64,000 bases of DNA. Origin: Phytomonas francai. Taxonomy: Eukaryota; Euglenozoa; Kinetoplastea; Trypanosomatida; Trypanosomatidae. Location of the stretch: the NCBI GenBank assembly GCA_001766655.1, contig MJCC01000002.1, positions 1,013,366 through 1,077,365 of the forward strand. Direction: 5' to 3'. Below are positions 37,329 through 45,004 of the stretch, one piece after another (the first letter of the stretch is position 1; each line of letters begins with the position of its first letter). Below the pieces are notes generated by a model. That model was given only the letters and a program-made list of their open reading frames with translations, was not told the DNA's origin and searched no databases. The translations under genes and the position numbers were made by a program.

Positions 37329-40300
37329 ATGCGATCTGGAGAGACACAAGGTGGCGCTTTCCAGATACCTTCAGCTGAAAATGATATCGAAATCATCGCT
37401 AATGCTGATGAGTATTACGAGGTGGTTGGATATGGACAACATGGGAAAACCAAATCTAACGTTGTTGCTGCTGCGGTAAGCAGCGGAGAGTTTCCCAAGC
37501 CAGAGGTCCAATGTATGGGTGAACAGGGAAGGCTACGGAGTTTTCACGATGAACAACTGGCATCGAAGATTGGAATGAATAGATGGCGGAAACAGTCTCG
37601 TAGAGTCGTGTCGAGTTTGATCAAGCCAACAGATTCTTCACAACAGTCCCTACAGAAGCCACTTCGCACAGGATATCCGGCTTCCGAAGAGCGTGCAGTC
37701 TCACGCGAGAGGTACATTGCGCAGCCGCAGGCGACAACGCATTGCCACACATCTTTCGAGAGGCGGAAACCGCCGCACATTAGTCCCGATTCTACCGAAG
37801 GTAGTCGCGCTGGCTTTTTAAAGGATGCGCCTATCCTTACTTCATCCTTCATAGAGAAGCAGCAAAAGTGTGAGGTGCGTCATCCCATGAAGACTGCCGG
37901 CACGCGATCTTTGGCTTTCGGTGCGAGCCTCGGCAGCCCACCTGCTGCACCGACCAACCTCCCCGCCTACAGCTCCGACGTTGGGTGCAAACTGACGCGG
38001 CGTCCGGACAAGGAAACTCCTTCGCGAGCCCATTCAGCCTTCCTGAGGCCAGCCTCTCCGACCAAAAGAGATCGTTATCCTGACATGGAGGTCGGCGCGT
38101 CGTTCAGTTCGTCATCCCCGCCAGGAGGGTTAGTGCAGTCGATCGGCGCATCTCCACCGACTGGACCCCCTCAGCGGGGTCGCGATGACGACCGCGAGAA
38201 CCAGGCAAAGGGAAGCAGATCTCTGTGGCATCGATCGCGCTCCGAGTACGTGGTCGATGCAAAACTCGAACAGCAGTTGTTTGTATTACTCGGGGACGAC
38301 CGAACCCCTACGCGTTGGCCTGAAAGACAACGATGGGTACTAGCCAACAAAAGCATGGACTCGATGTTTACGGTGGAGTACACCTTCGAGGATCCCACGG
38401 GTGTTGTCATTTTCCCATGCGCTGTTCTCACGCGAGAGGGGCACTGCGTGGTTACGGTGCCATCTGGGGAGCGACGGCTTGTCGCGGAGGGGCCCCCCAC
38501 TCGCACGTCGATTTCGGTACGTACCGAACGACGCGCGTCTTCTTCGGAGGCTGGAAAGCGCGCCTGCGAAGACGGGGATGCGCGACGGATCGGCGACATC
38601 GTCGCGGCGACTGACCAACTCATGCACGAGTTGATGAAGGAGCTGGGGCTGCTGTCGGAGACGCTTCAGGAGCGGCGGCCGCGCGTCCTGGCGGCGCTCT
38701 GCCGGCGCCGCGGCGTCGACTACGTGGACCTCGCCTTCCCGCCCCTTATAGCCTCCCTGGGTGTCTACGAGGACCCGGCGGGCCGGGCCCCGTTCGTGGT
38801 GCGGTGGGTCCCCGCGGCCGCCCCGCTCGCCGTCCGTCCGCGGCCGACGGCACTGCGAGTGGGTCCGCTGGGGGACTACGGCGTGGCGTCGGCCCTGGGC
38901 ACCCTCGCGGAGGCCCCCTGGTCGCTCCAGAGGTCTCTCTCCGACACCACCGACGAGGATGAAGCGAATGGCGTGTGCGGCGTCTGGCTCGCGCAGCGCG
39001 GGTTGTGGGGGGTTGTCTCGGTGGATGGCTACCTCCCTTGCGTTCAGGAGATGCGGACGGGCCGCCTGACGCCGTATGGATGCAGCAGTGCACCTGTCTG
39101 CGACCTCTGGGTGCTCATTTGTGAAAAAGCATTGGCAAAAATCGTAGGATCCTACTCTACATTACGGAGGCTTGAGGCCGCCCATGCAATCAGCTCTTTC
39201 ACAGGCGGCCCCGTTGAGGTCTGGGATTGGTGGAAAAAGGATAGCATGAGAGCCTTTCTTGAGATGGACGCGGTCATCAGGACGAGCGCACGCGGGTTCG
39301 GTATTGTGCTCCTTACTGCCGTCGACGTTTCTTTGCGAACCTCTATCGTGACCCCGGCAGAGTGGAGGGTAGCAGAAGAAGATGAGTATGCGCCTGGTAG
39401 AGCACCCGTGACATCTACGAATGTGCGTGATGTGGATATCAGAAACCCATCTTCTGACTTCGACAAGGTATCTAACTTCTTTCAGCGAACGGGACTCAAA
39501 CCTGGGTGCACATATCATGTTCTGTCCGTCGCTGAAAATGCGAAGGGTGAGTTAATGGCGCTCGTGCGAGATTGGCAAAGGCGACCTCAATGTGCAACAT
39601 CATATACTGAACGAATTCCTTGTTTATCAGACTACGATAGGGGATCAGGGACTGAGGATGCGAAGGAACTTGAAGTAGCTGCAATGTTTGAACCAGACAG
39701 CTCTTGTAGCTGGCTTAAATTCGAGGATGAGGTGCTAAAATTCTTTCAGTGGTGCCATGTTTGCTACGACTGTCGCTCCTTTCATGACGTGCGGGTCGTT
39801 GTTCCTTTTAAATGGAGCCCGGTTGCAACACCCTTGTTTTTTTTCCGCGTGCGCATACTACCAGTCCCGCATGACAATCCTGCGCGACTATGGATCGGCC
39901 TTCATCAACCACTAGATGAGATCTTGGGGAAGTACGATCTTAAGCTAACCCTTATCGTCGAAGATGACGCATGGGGAGAGCAAGACACACGATTACAAAA
40001 CATCGAGCCGACACTGCACGCGAGTCCTTCCCACTCCATTCTTACTGAGTCCTACGGCGGTGTCTACCAAAGCCTCCCTGTAGTGTGGATGTTCATGGAG
40101 CTGAGGGCGCACGAAACGATGCCTTTTGTTTTTTATGTTCTGCCGCAGATCCGGCAGGTAAACAGGGGCCCGCTAAATAACGAGTGCGGCACTGGAGCCA
40201 AGGCTGGTGTGGATCAATCTGTTAATTCTCTCGATGCAACCGTGGCGTTCCTTGGAGATGATCGTGATAGCCTTGAGGTAGAGCTTCTTCATGCCCCAGA

Positions 40301-40526
40301 AGGACTAGCCACCGAGCTTTCCCGTAGCCGATTGGATCGACTGAATTGGTCCTCGTGTAGACCAGTGTCCTCGTCATCGCTACGAAATCTGGAGCGCGTA
40401 GGGGACGCAAAGGGGAGCTTAAATGCTGCTGAAGACATCATCCGTTCTACCATTGGAGGCCCTCTTTCGCCCAGGAATTCTCGCTTTCAAATTGATGGCA
40501 GATGGGTAAGTGAGTTTTCTTGGTAA
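37329..40526 (+). CDS. Calpain-like (family C2) protein, catalytically inactive
   Basis: 1065 residues. The first 300 are basic and low in complexity. A calpain protease-core pattern starts near 460: YVDLAFPPLIASLGVYEDPA, then VGPLGDYGVASALGTLAEAPW, where active calpains have 'LGDCWLLaAlasLa'. So Cys is replaced by Tyr. The next elements are recognisable: GVWLAQRGLWGVVSVDGYLPC for the 'G.w..V.vDd.LP' strand, DLWVLICEKALAKIVGSY for 'FWsaLlEKAyAKl.GsY', FTGGPVEVW, and GLKPGCTYHVLSV for the 'G.aYsv' His strand. The Asn motif 'rNPWG' is absent. Near 792, SWLKFEDEVLKFFQWCHVCY fits the 'W...D..F...F..l..C' end of the core. Trypanosomatids have many such dead calpains with cytoskeletal or membrane roles. 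It should not be a protease. Confidence 0.75.
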   Translation: MRSGETQGGAFQIPSAENDIEIIANADEYYEVVGYGQHGKTKSNVVAAAVSSGEFPKPEVQCMGEQGRLRSFHDEQLASKIGMNRWRKQSRRVVSSLIKPTDSSQQSLQKPLRTGYPASEERAVSRERYIAQPQATTHCHTSFERRKPPHISPDSTEGSRAGFLKDAPILTSSFIEKQQKCEVRHPMKTAGTRSLAFGASLGSPPAAPTNLPAYSSDVGCKLTRRPDKETPSRAHSAFLRPASPTKRDRYPDMEVGASFSSSSPPGGLVQSIGASPPTGPPQRGRDDDRENQAKGSRSLWHRSRSEYVVDAKLEQQLFVLLGDDRTPTRWPERQRWVLANKSMDSMFTVEYTFEDPTGVVIFPCAVLTREGHCVVTVPSGERRLVAEGPPTRTSISVRTERRASSSEAGKRACEDGDARRIGDIVAATDQLMHELMKELGLLSETLQERRPRVLAALCRRRGVDYVDLAFPPLIASLGVYEDPAGRAPFVVRWVPAAAPLAVRPRPTALRVGPLGDYGVASALGTLAEAPWSLQRSLSDTTDEDEANGVCGVWLAQRGLWGVVSVDGYLPCVQEMRTGRLTPYGCSSAPVCDLWVLICEKALAKIVGSYSTLRRLEAAHAISSFTGGPVEVWDWWKKDSMRAFLEMDAVIRTSARGFGIVLLTAVDVSLRTSIVTPAEWRVAEEDEYAPGRAPVTSTNVRDVDIRNPSSDFDKVSNFFQRTGLKPGCTYHVLSVAENAKGELMALVRDWQRRPQCATSYTERIPCLSDYDRGSGTEDAKELEVAAMFEPDSSCSWLKFEDEVLKFFQWCHVCYDCRSFHDVRVVVPFKWSPVATPLFFFRVRILPVPHDNPARLWIGLHQPLDEILGKYDLKLTLIVEDDAWGEQDTRLQNIEPTLHASPSHSILTESYGGVYQSLPVVWMFMELRAHETMPFVFYVLPQIRQVNRGPLNNECGTGAKAGVDQSVNSLDATVAFLGDDRDSLEVELLHAPEGLATELSRSRLDRLNWSSCRPVSSSSLRNLERVGDAKGSLNAAEDIIRSTIGGPLSPRNSRFQIDGRWVSEFSW

Positions 40527-41012
40527 CGGTCCGTAAAGGATTTTGTAGAAGAACGCCATTGTAGGCCCTACAATGGCAAAATAAATAGATGCAGCACTTT
40601 TCTCACATGCTCAGGTTTGAAAAGGTGATTGTGGCACCAGAATTGCGGCAACCAAGTCCCAGGTTATATTTTCTACTTCTAGAGCGTATTTATTAGAAAT
40701 GTGGCCTGTTGTAATTAGAATAGATGCAACAAATGATATACACTTTCTAGACAATATAATCAAAGGAGGAAGGTCATGGGGTATCTAAATTGAAACCCAG
40801 CCATGGCAAAAAATAGATACATTTGTGAATGTATAGACCTATTTATGCCTTTTTCCTATTTGTGCAGAAATGCTTTCTCTTTGTCACGCCCTACTTGGCG
40901 TATGGTCGGCATGAAGGTAATGTAAATAGCAAAAAAGTTGATATGATTGCTGGTTTGAGGATGCAAATACGTGAATTATAGAACTTTGTGCATCTTCTTG
41001 GGTAAATACTAG

Positions 41013-41217
41013 ATCGATCGCATAACTTTTTTATCTTCCCCTGCATCGCACGGCAATGCAGACGAGTTTTTGACGAAAGGTCCAACTGTTATACTCCTGG
41101 ACATTGTTTTTTGTAGTCCATATTTACATGAAGCCGAAGAATAATGGCCTCAACGAGAGGCCTCAACCTTCTACAATTTCGTCCGAGTCTGCCATAAACC
41201 CTTACCTCGCGTTCTAA
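41013..41217 (+). pseudogene. Possible relic: two protein-like frames joined by a frame change
   Basis: One frame, open 41013-41144, has no ATG and reads DEFLTKGPTVILLDIVFC before ending in HEAEE and a stop. A second frame overlaps it, starting with ATG at 41128: MKPKNNGLNERPQPS, ending INPYLAF at 41217. Both have protein-like composition. TTGTTTTTTGTAG at 41103-41115 could also be an acceptor making the second frame a 29-residue microprotein. Neither half is recognised. Confidence 0.2.
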
Positions 41218-41480
41218 AGACACATGCGTGCAGTCTGGGTATTTGATTTCCCATTTGCAGTGTTCATTTAACTCGTGAGTGGGGGCGCCAATTTAGTGAA
41301 TAGTTCAGCCTAGACTTAGTTGCATGTGGTATCGTATCAAAATACCAATTTCTTTCAATCAAGTGAATATATATATATATATATATGCATGCGCATTCGT
41401 TTTATATTGTAGAGTTGATATCATCCGGGGTTTCCAATTTTTTTGCTTTCTGTACCTTTTAAATCGTTTTTTTTTTTTCA

Positions 41481-41482
41481 AG
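41481..41482 (+). promoter_or_regulatory. Predicted trans-splice acceptor of TFB2
   Basis: A 12-base T run (41467-41478) is followed by CAAG. An ATG at 41584 (out of frame, GGAAATGCGGTAAG) reaches a stop after two codons, just before the real start at 41595. Confidence 0.65.
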
Positions 41483-41594
41483 TACGCTTAAAAATATTTG
41501 CCTACATTAGTGGCAAAGGATACATAGTAGCGGTCCGACACAGAGTTGATACGGATATACAGCACGCATTAATATAGAAGGAAATGCGGTAAGA

Positions 41595-43274
41595 ATGCCA
41601 TTGGACTCCTATATCAAGTGTATCCTTTCTCATCCCTTGAGAGAACAACTCATCATCGAATGCCCTGCCTTGGGGCTCTTTCTTTATCAGCACATTGTGG
41701 CTACCTTTGGTTCCGGTGGCACGGTGCAGGACCCCTTTGCCAACAGTTCACGGCAGGATGGCGTCTCACAGCTTCTTTCGACGCGGTCCCTGTCAGGCAT
41801 ATTCAGCATGATATTTAGCAACACGGGAGAGCCCGCGCCAGAAGGGGCAGAGGCCGATCCCGTCAATGGCTTATCGCGCGAATTGTTTTGGAAAGCTCTA
41901 CGAGCAGCTCTGGAGGCAGCGTGGACCCCACGTACGGGGCTCCTGGCTGGGAATTCTGCTTCGACACCAGATTCAGTCCATTCTGATCATCTGCTCGCTA
42001 GCATCGCGGGGTGCCCGCATTTTTCCTTTACCACGGATGTGCCGGACCTTTCCCCCGACAGGGTGGGCATTCCCCTGAGCGCTGTTTCGCTTCGCAACGC
42101 GCTGAACACGAGCCGGCGCTTTCTTCGCAGCGCGACGGCGTGTGCCCTGGCGGGCTCCCTGGCCCCCCTTGGCGACTCCAAGCAGCCTCACGCGCTCGGC
42201 GCCATCCTCGAGCACCAGCGGCTGGTCCCGCGCGCCGGGGCCGCCGACGCGGGCCGCGTTCGGCCGGAGGGGCTGAACTTTTGCCTGATGCCGCCCCCCC
42301 AGCAGTGGTGGGTTCTGCTGAGCGGCGCGATGGACCGCGTCCTCGCCGCGGCGCGGGCGGCCCCGCCCTCCGAGGCCCTCACGATGCCGCGGCTTTGGCA
42401 GCTCCTCGCCGTCCTCGCGTCGCTGGACGGGGCGCGGTTGATGTACGCCTTTCCCGGCCGCCGCGACGACCTCGCCGGGCACCTCGTGCTCGCCCGGCTC
42501 GCGGAGGTGGGGCTGGTCTACCCCGTGCAGACGGCCGCCGGCTCCCGCTGCTTCGTCCTCTCCCCGCACTTCCACCACGCGCTCTCCTGGCGGGCGACGG
42601 CCCCGCTGTGTTTGACGGCGATGCTCGGGGAGGGGCCCGCCGCGGCCCCCACGCGCGGCCAACGCCGCGAGGATACCGACACCATCATCGCCGAGACGAA
42701 CTTCCGGCTCTACGCGTACACGCGGAATCCGGATTTGATTCGCATCCTCGACCAGTTCGCCACGCGGGAGGAGGTGGTGGAGGGGCTGCTGCTTTGCTAT
42801 CGCATCACCCGCGAGTCCTTCGCGGCCGCGCTCCGGAAGGGTCTGACGGCGACGCAGATTCTCCAATTCTTGTCCCTACGCGCCCACCCCAGTATGCTTC
42901 AAAAGTACGGCGCCGAGGAAGGACGGGCGGCGGCGTCCTCGGCCCACACGATGGGCCCTGAGGTGCCCATGACTCGGACTGGTGGCCCGTCTGAGGCGGA
43001 CCCTGCGGGCCTTGCGAACGCGGACGTCGGGTTTGCGATTCCGCAGTCGCTCTGCGATCAGTTGTATATGTGGGAAAGTGAGTGTAACCGTGTAGTTTTC
43101 AAGAAGCATTTAGTCTTGCTGAAGTGTATTTCGACCGAGCAGCAACGTCTTTTGCAAGACTTTTTGAGTGAAATGGGTAAATTGGATGCAATTGTGCACA
43201 TGGAGCCAGGATACATGGTCTTGCATGAAGAGGTCTATAACCAATTTATTGCCGGTGCTCTAGCCGAAGTTTAG
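41595..43274 (+). CDS. TFB2: TFIIH core subunit TFB2 / p52
   Basis: 559 residues. The family order is visible. An N-terminal helical domain (about 1-140) carries LFLYQHIVATFG and LFWKALRAALEAAW. A winged-helix middle follows: QQWWVLLSGAMDRVLAA and DDLAGHLVLARLAEVGLVYP, then a strand CFVLSPHFHHALS. The strongly conserved C-terminal part is IIAETNFRLYAYT, LLLCYRITRESFAAALRKGL, TATQILQFLSLRAHPSML, then IPQSLCDQLYMWESECNRVVF, matching 'vveTNfrlYAYT...aqvTresv..A...GItA.qIi.fL..hAHp.m' and 'i.dQi.lWe.er.R'. TFB2 anchors and stimulates the XPB helicase within TFIIH. In trypanosomes TFIIH is required for SL RNA transcription by RNA polymerase II and also takes part in repair. The middle of the gene is extremely GC-rich, the ends are not. 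Confidence 0.88.
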   Translation: MPLDSYIKCILSHPLREQLIIECPALGLFLYQHIVATFGSGGTVQDPFANSSRQDGVSQLLSTRSLSGIFSMIFSNTGEPAPEGAEADPVNGLSRELFWKALRAALEAAWTPRTGLLAGNSASTPDSVHSDHLLASIAGCPHFSFTTDVPDLSPDRVGIPLSAVSLRNALNTSRRFLRSATACALAGSLAPLGDSKQPHALGAILEHQRLVPRAGAADAGRVRPEGLNFCLMPPPQQWWVLLSGAMDRVLAAARAAPPSEALTMPRLWQLLAVLASLDGARLMYAFPGRRDDLAGHLVLARLAEVGLVYPVQTAAGSRCFVLSPHFHHALSWRATAPLCLTAMLGEGPAAAPTRGQRREDTDTIIAETNFRLYAYTRNPDLIRILDQFATREEVVEGLLLCYRITRESFAAALRKGLTATQILQFLSLRAHPSMLQKYGAEEGRAAASSAHTMGPEVPMTRTGGPSEADPAGLANADVGFAIPQSLCDQLYMWESECNRVVFKKHLVLLKCISTEQQRLLQDFLSEMGKLDAIVHMEPGYMVLHEEVYNQFIAGALAEV

Positions 43275-43647
43275 AAGCACGGTTTATAATTGAAAATGTG
43301 TTCTCATAAGGAACTGTATGGGCAGATATAAGCACATGCACAAACATATATATATATATAACTCCTCTAAGGGTTTTTTTGAGACTAACTTGAGTTAGGT
43401 CGTTGTATTCGGGATTAACAAAGCGCAGCGAATTATTCTGAACTTTTCTAATTCTATTCGCATTACTTTTAGTTTGCCTCACTAAGTCTGTAGAGATAAA
43501 GCAATTATTAGAACGAAAATACAACAGTGCACCCCACGCAAACCAAGGACAGAGCAGCGCTCCAGAAGTTTTCTTTCAATTCAAGGAAAGATACGCTTAT
43601 GCTTTATTCCCTCCAAAATATAGCCTTGTGTCCATAGTTATCCAAAC
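43275..43647. other. Intergenic spacer
   Basis: Short (TA)n at 43346-43360, no gene seen. TTTATTCCCTCCAAAATATAG gives an acceptor at 43622-43623, 24 bases before the start. Confidence 0.6.
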
Positions 43648-44535
43648 ATGAACGACGAAGATAGGAAGCGTTTGGAGTATTGCAAGCGATACAATATTCA
43701 CCATCTTTTTGAACTATTGGCTACCAAGGTTCTTGAGGATCGTCCAGAGAACCCTTTTAAATACCTGAAGGATCTCCTGTCTTCTGTGGAAGAGTCTGAG
43801 CGGAAAAAAGGTTCGTACGACCCGACGACAAATAATTTCAACGACGGCCATCCCGTTTTATTGGGCAGTGGTGATTTAACTACCACGGGAAAAGTAAATG
43901 CCAGTAAAGAAAGCTCACCATCAAAAAAGATTACACTTGGGGTTTTCGGTCTCGACAACGCTGGAAAGACTACTATTCTGTCTGCGATTGGTGGAGAAAT
44001 AAATAAAAACTGTACACCAACCGTTGGCTTCAATCCTGCTCATTTTCAGACAGATTCATGTGACGTTTACATGTTCGATCTAGGCGGCGCAGCAAACTTT
44101 AGAGGAATTTGGGTCCATTACTTTCATGACTGCCATGGCATCGTGTACGTCATTGATTCCGCCGCGGATGACGCGACTTTGGTGAGATCTCTCGAAGTCC
44201 TTGAGCAAACTCTGAAACACCCGTACATGCAGGGCAAGCCGGTTCTCGTGCTCGCAAACAAAAAGGATTTGGCGACGAGCCGCCGCGAGGCTGCCGTGGC
44301 AGAGGGCTTTCTCGACGAGGTCCTACCTCGTGGGACCCTCTATAAGGTAATCGCTACGTGTGGTATTGAGGAGGATGAGGCGCTAGAAAAGAGCATTGAG
44401 TGGCTTCTTACCACTGTCTTGGATTCTTATGACGACCTAACGAGGCGTGTCAAGGAAGATACTGCGGTGGTGAAAGAGGCAAAAAATCGCGAATGTGCCA
44501 AACTCTTATCTCATCAAGAGACCAAAAGCGGTTAG
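43648..44535 (+). CDS. ARL13: ARL13-type small GTPase with N-terminal docking domain
   Basis: 295 residues. Residues about 8-48 (YCKRYNIHHLFELLATKVL, then PENPFKYLKDLL) are an RIIa-type dimerisation/docking helix pair, as known for trypanosome ARL13. The GTPase domain covers about 94-270: P-loop GLDNAGKT (101-108), switch I TPTVGF, DLGG (144-147), NKKD (204-207) and WLLTTVL. As in ARL13B the Gln after the DxGG motif is missing (Ala here), and the signature WVHYFHDCHGIVYVID fits ARL13. ARL13 is a ciliary GTPase and an exchange factor for ARL3, controlling delivery of lipidated proteins to the flagellum. Unlike ARL13B, the protein ends shortly after the G domain with a charged helix and lacks a long Pro-rich tail. 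No N-terminal myristoylation site is seen, so membrane targeting may use the docking domain. Confidence 0.88.
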   Translation: MNDEDRKRLEYCKRYNIHHLFELLATKVLEDRPENPFKYLKDLLSSVEESERKKGSYDPTTNNFNDGHPVLLGSGDLTTTGKVNASKESSPSKKITLGVFGLDNAGKTTILSAIGGEINKNCTPTVGFNPAHFQTDSCDVYMFDLGGAANFRGIWVHYFHDCHGIVYVIDSAADDATLVRSLEVLEQTLKHPYMQGKPVLVLANKKDLATSRREAAVAEGFLDEVLPRGTLYKVIATCGIEEDEALEKSIEWLLTTVLDSYDDLTRRVKEDTAVVKEAKNRECAKLLSHQETKSG

Positions 44536-45004
44536 ATATAGAGGTGGTTTAGGGGAGAATGATCGACTTTTATAAAGGTGAGGTACACTACCAACTTCAT
44601 TTTACTTCCTAGGGGCACTTTTTATCTCCCTTCATACCCACAGTTAGAATTGTTCAATATTGAAAAGCACCTCTTGAGATGTATTAATAAAATATGGTAT
44701 TACTATAGAGGTGGTTCTGCCACGTGAGCTTTATTTTCACTAACTTTATTTGTTGTCTTTCTTTTTACGCTTTCTATACTTTTCTATCTACTCTCTTTTT
44801 TCTTTTTTTCCTCTCTGCCTCCATGCATGAAGCCGATATACTTGATTCGTGCATTAGTAGCATAATTCAAATTACCTACACAGGTAGAGACGCACATAGA
44901 AAAGTTTTTATAGTATATTAGGGGAACTAAAAATTTACTGATTGCATATTAATATTTATAATATATATATATATATATATATATTATAAATATTTGAACA
45001 GAAC
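44536..45004. other. Intergenic spacer with a long pyrimidine tract and a palindrome
   Basis: An exceptionally long T/C-rich tract (44739-44823) is followed by the first AG at 44831-44832. From there to 45005 no ATG occurs, so this is the likely acceptor with a leader of 172 bases containing the palindrome at 44951-44994. Confidence 0.65.
44951..44994. repeat. Perfect 44-bp AT palindrome just upstream of a start codon
   Basis: The left arm AATATTTATAATATATATAT and so on is exactly the reverse complement of the right arm, 22 bases each, without mismatch. It ends ten bases before the ATG at 45005. Confidence 0.95.

Larger units (their letters stand above)
40527..41594. other. Intergenic spacer
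   Basis: No firm gene. It contains a possible relic at 41013-41217, a (TA)n run at 41367-41386 and T12 at 41467-41478 followed by CAAG, which makes the acceptor of TFB2. Confidence 0.55.

Noticed and set aside
41973..42866. 297-codon minus-strand frame and 316-codon alternative + frame over TFB2
   Set aside because: The TFB2 frame carries the family motifs; the others are by-products of GC-rich codons.
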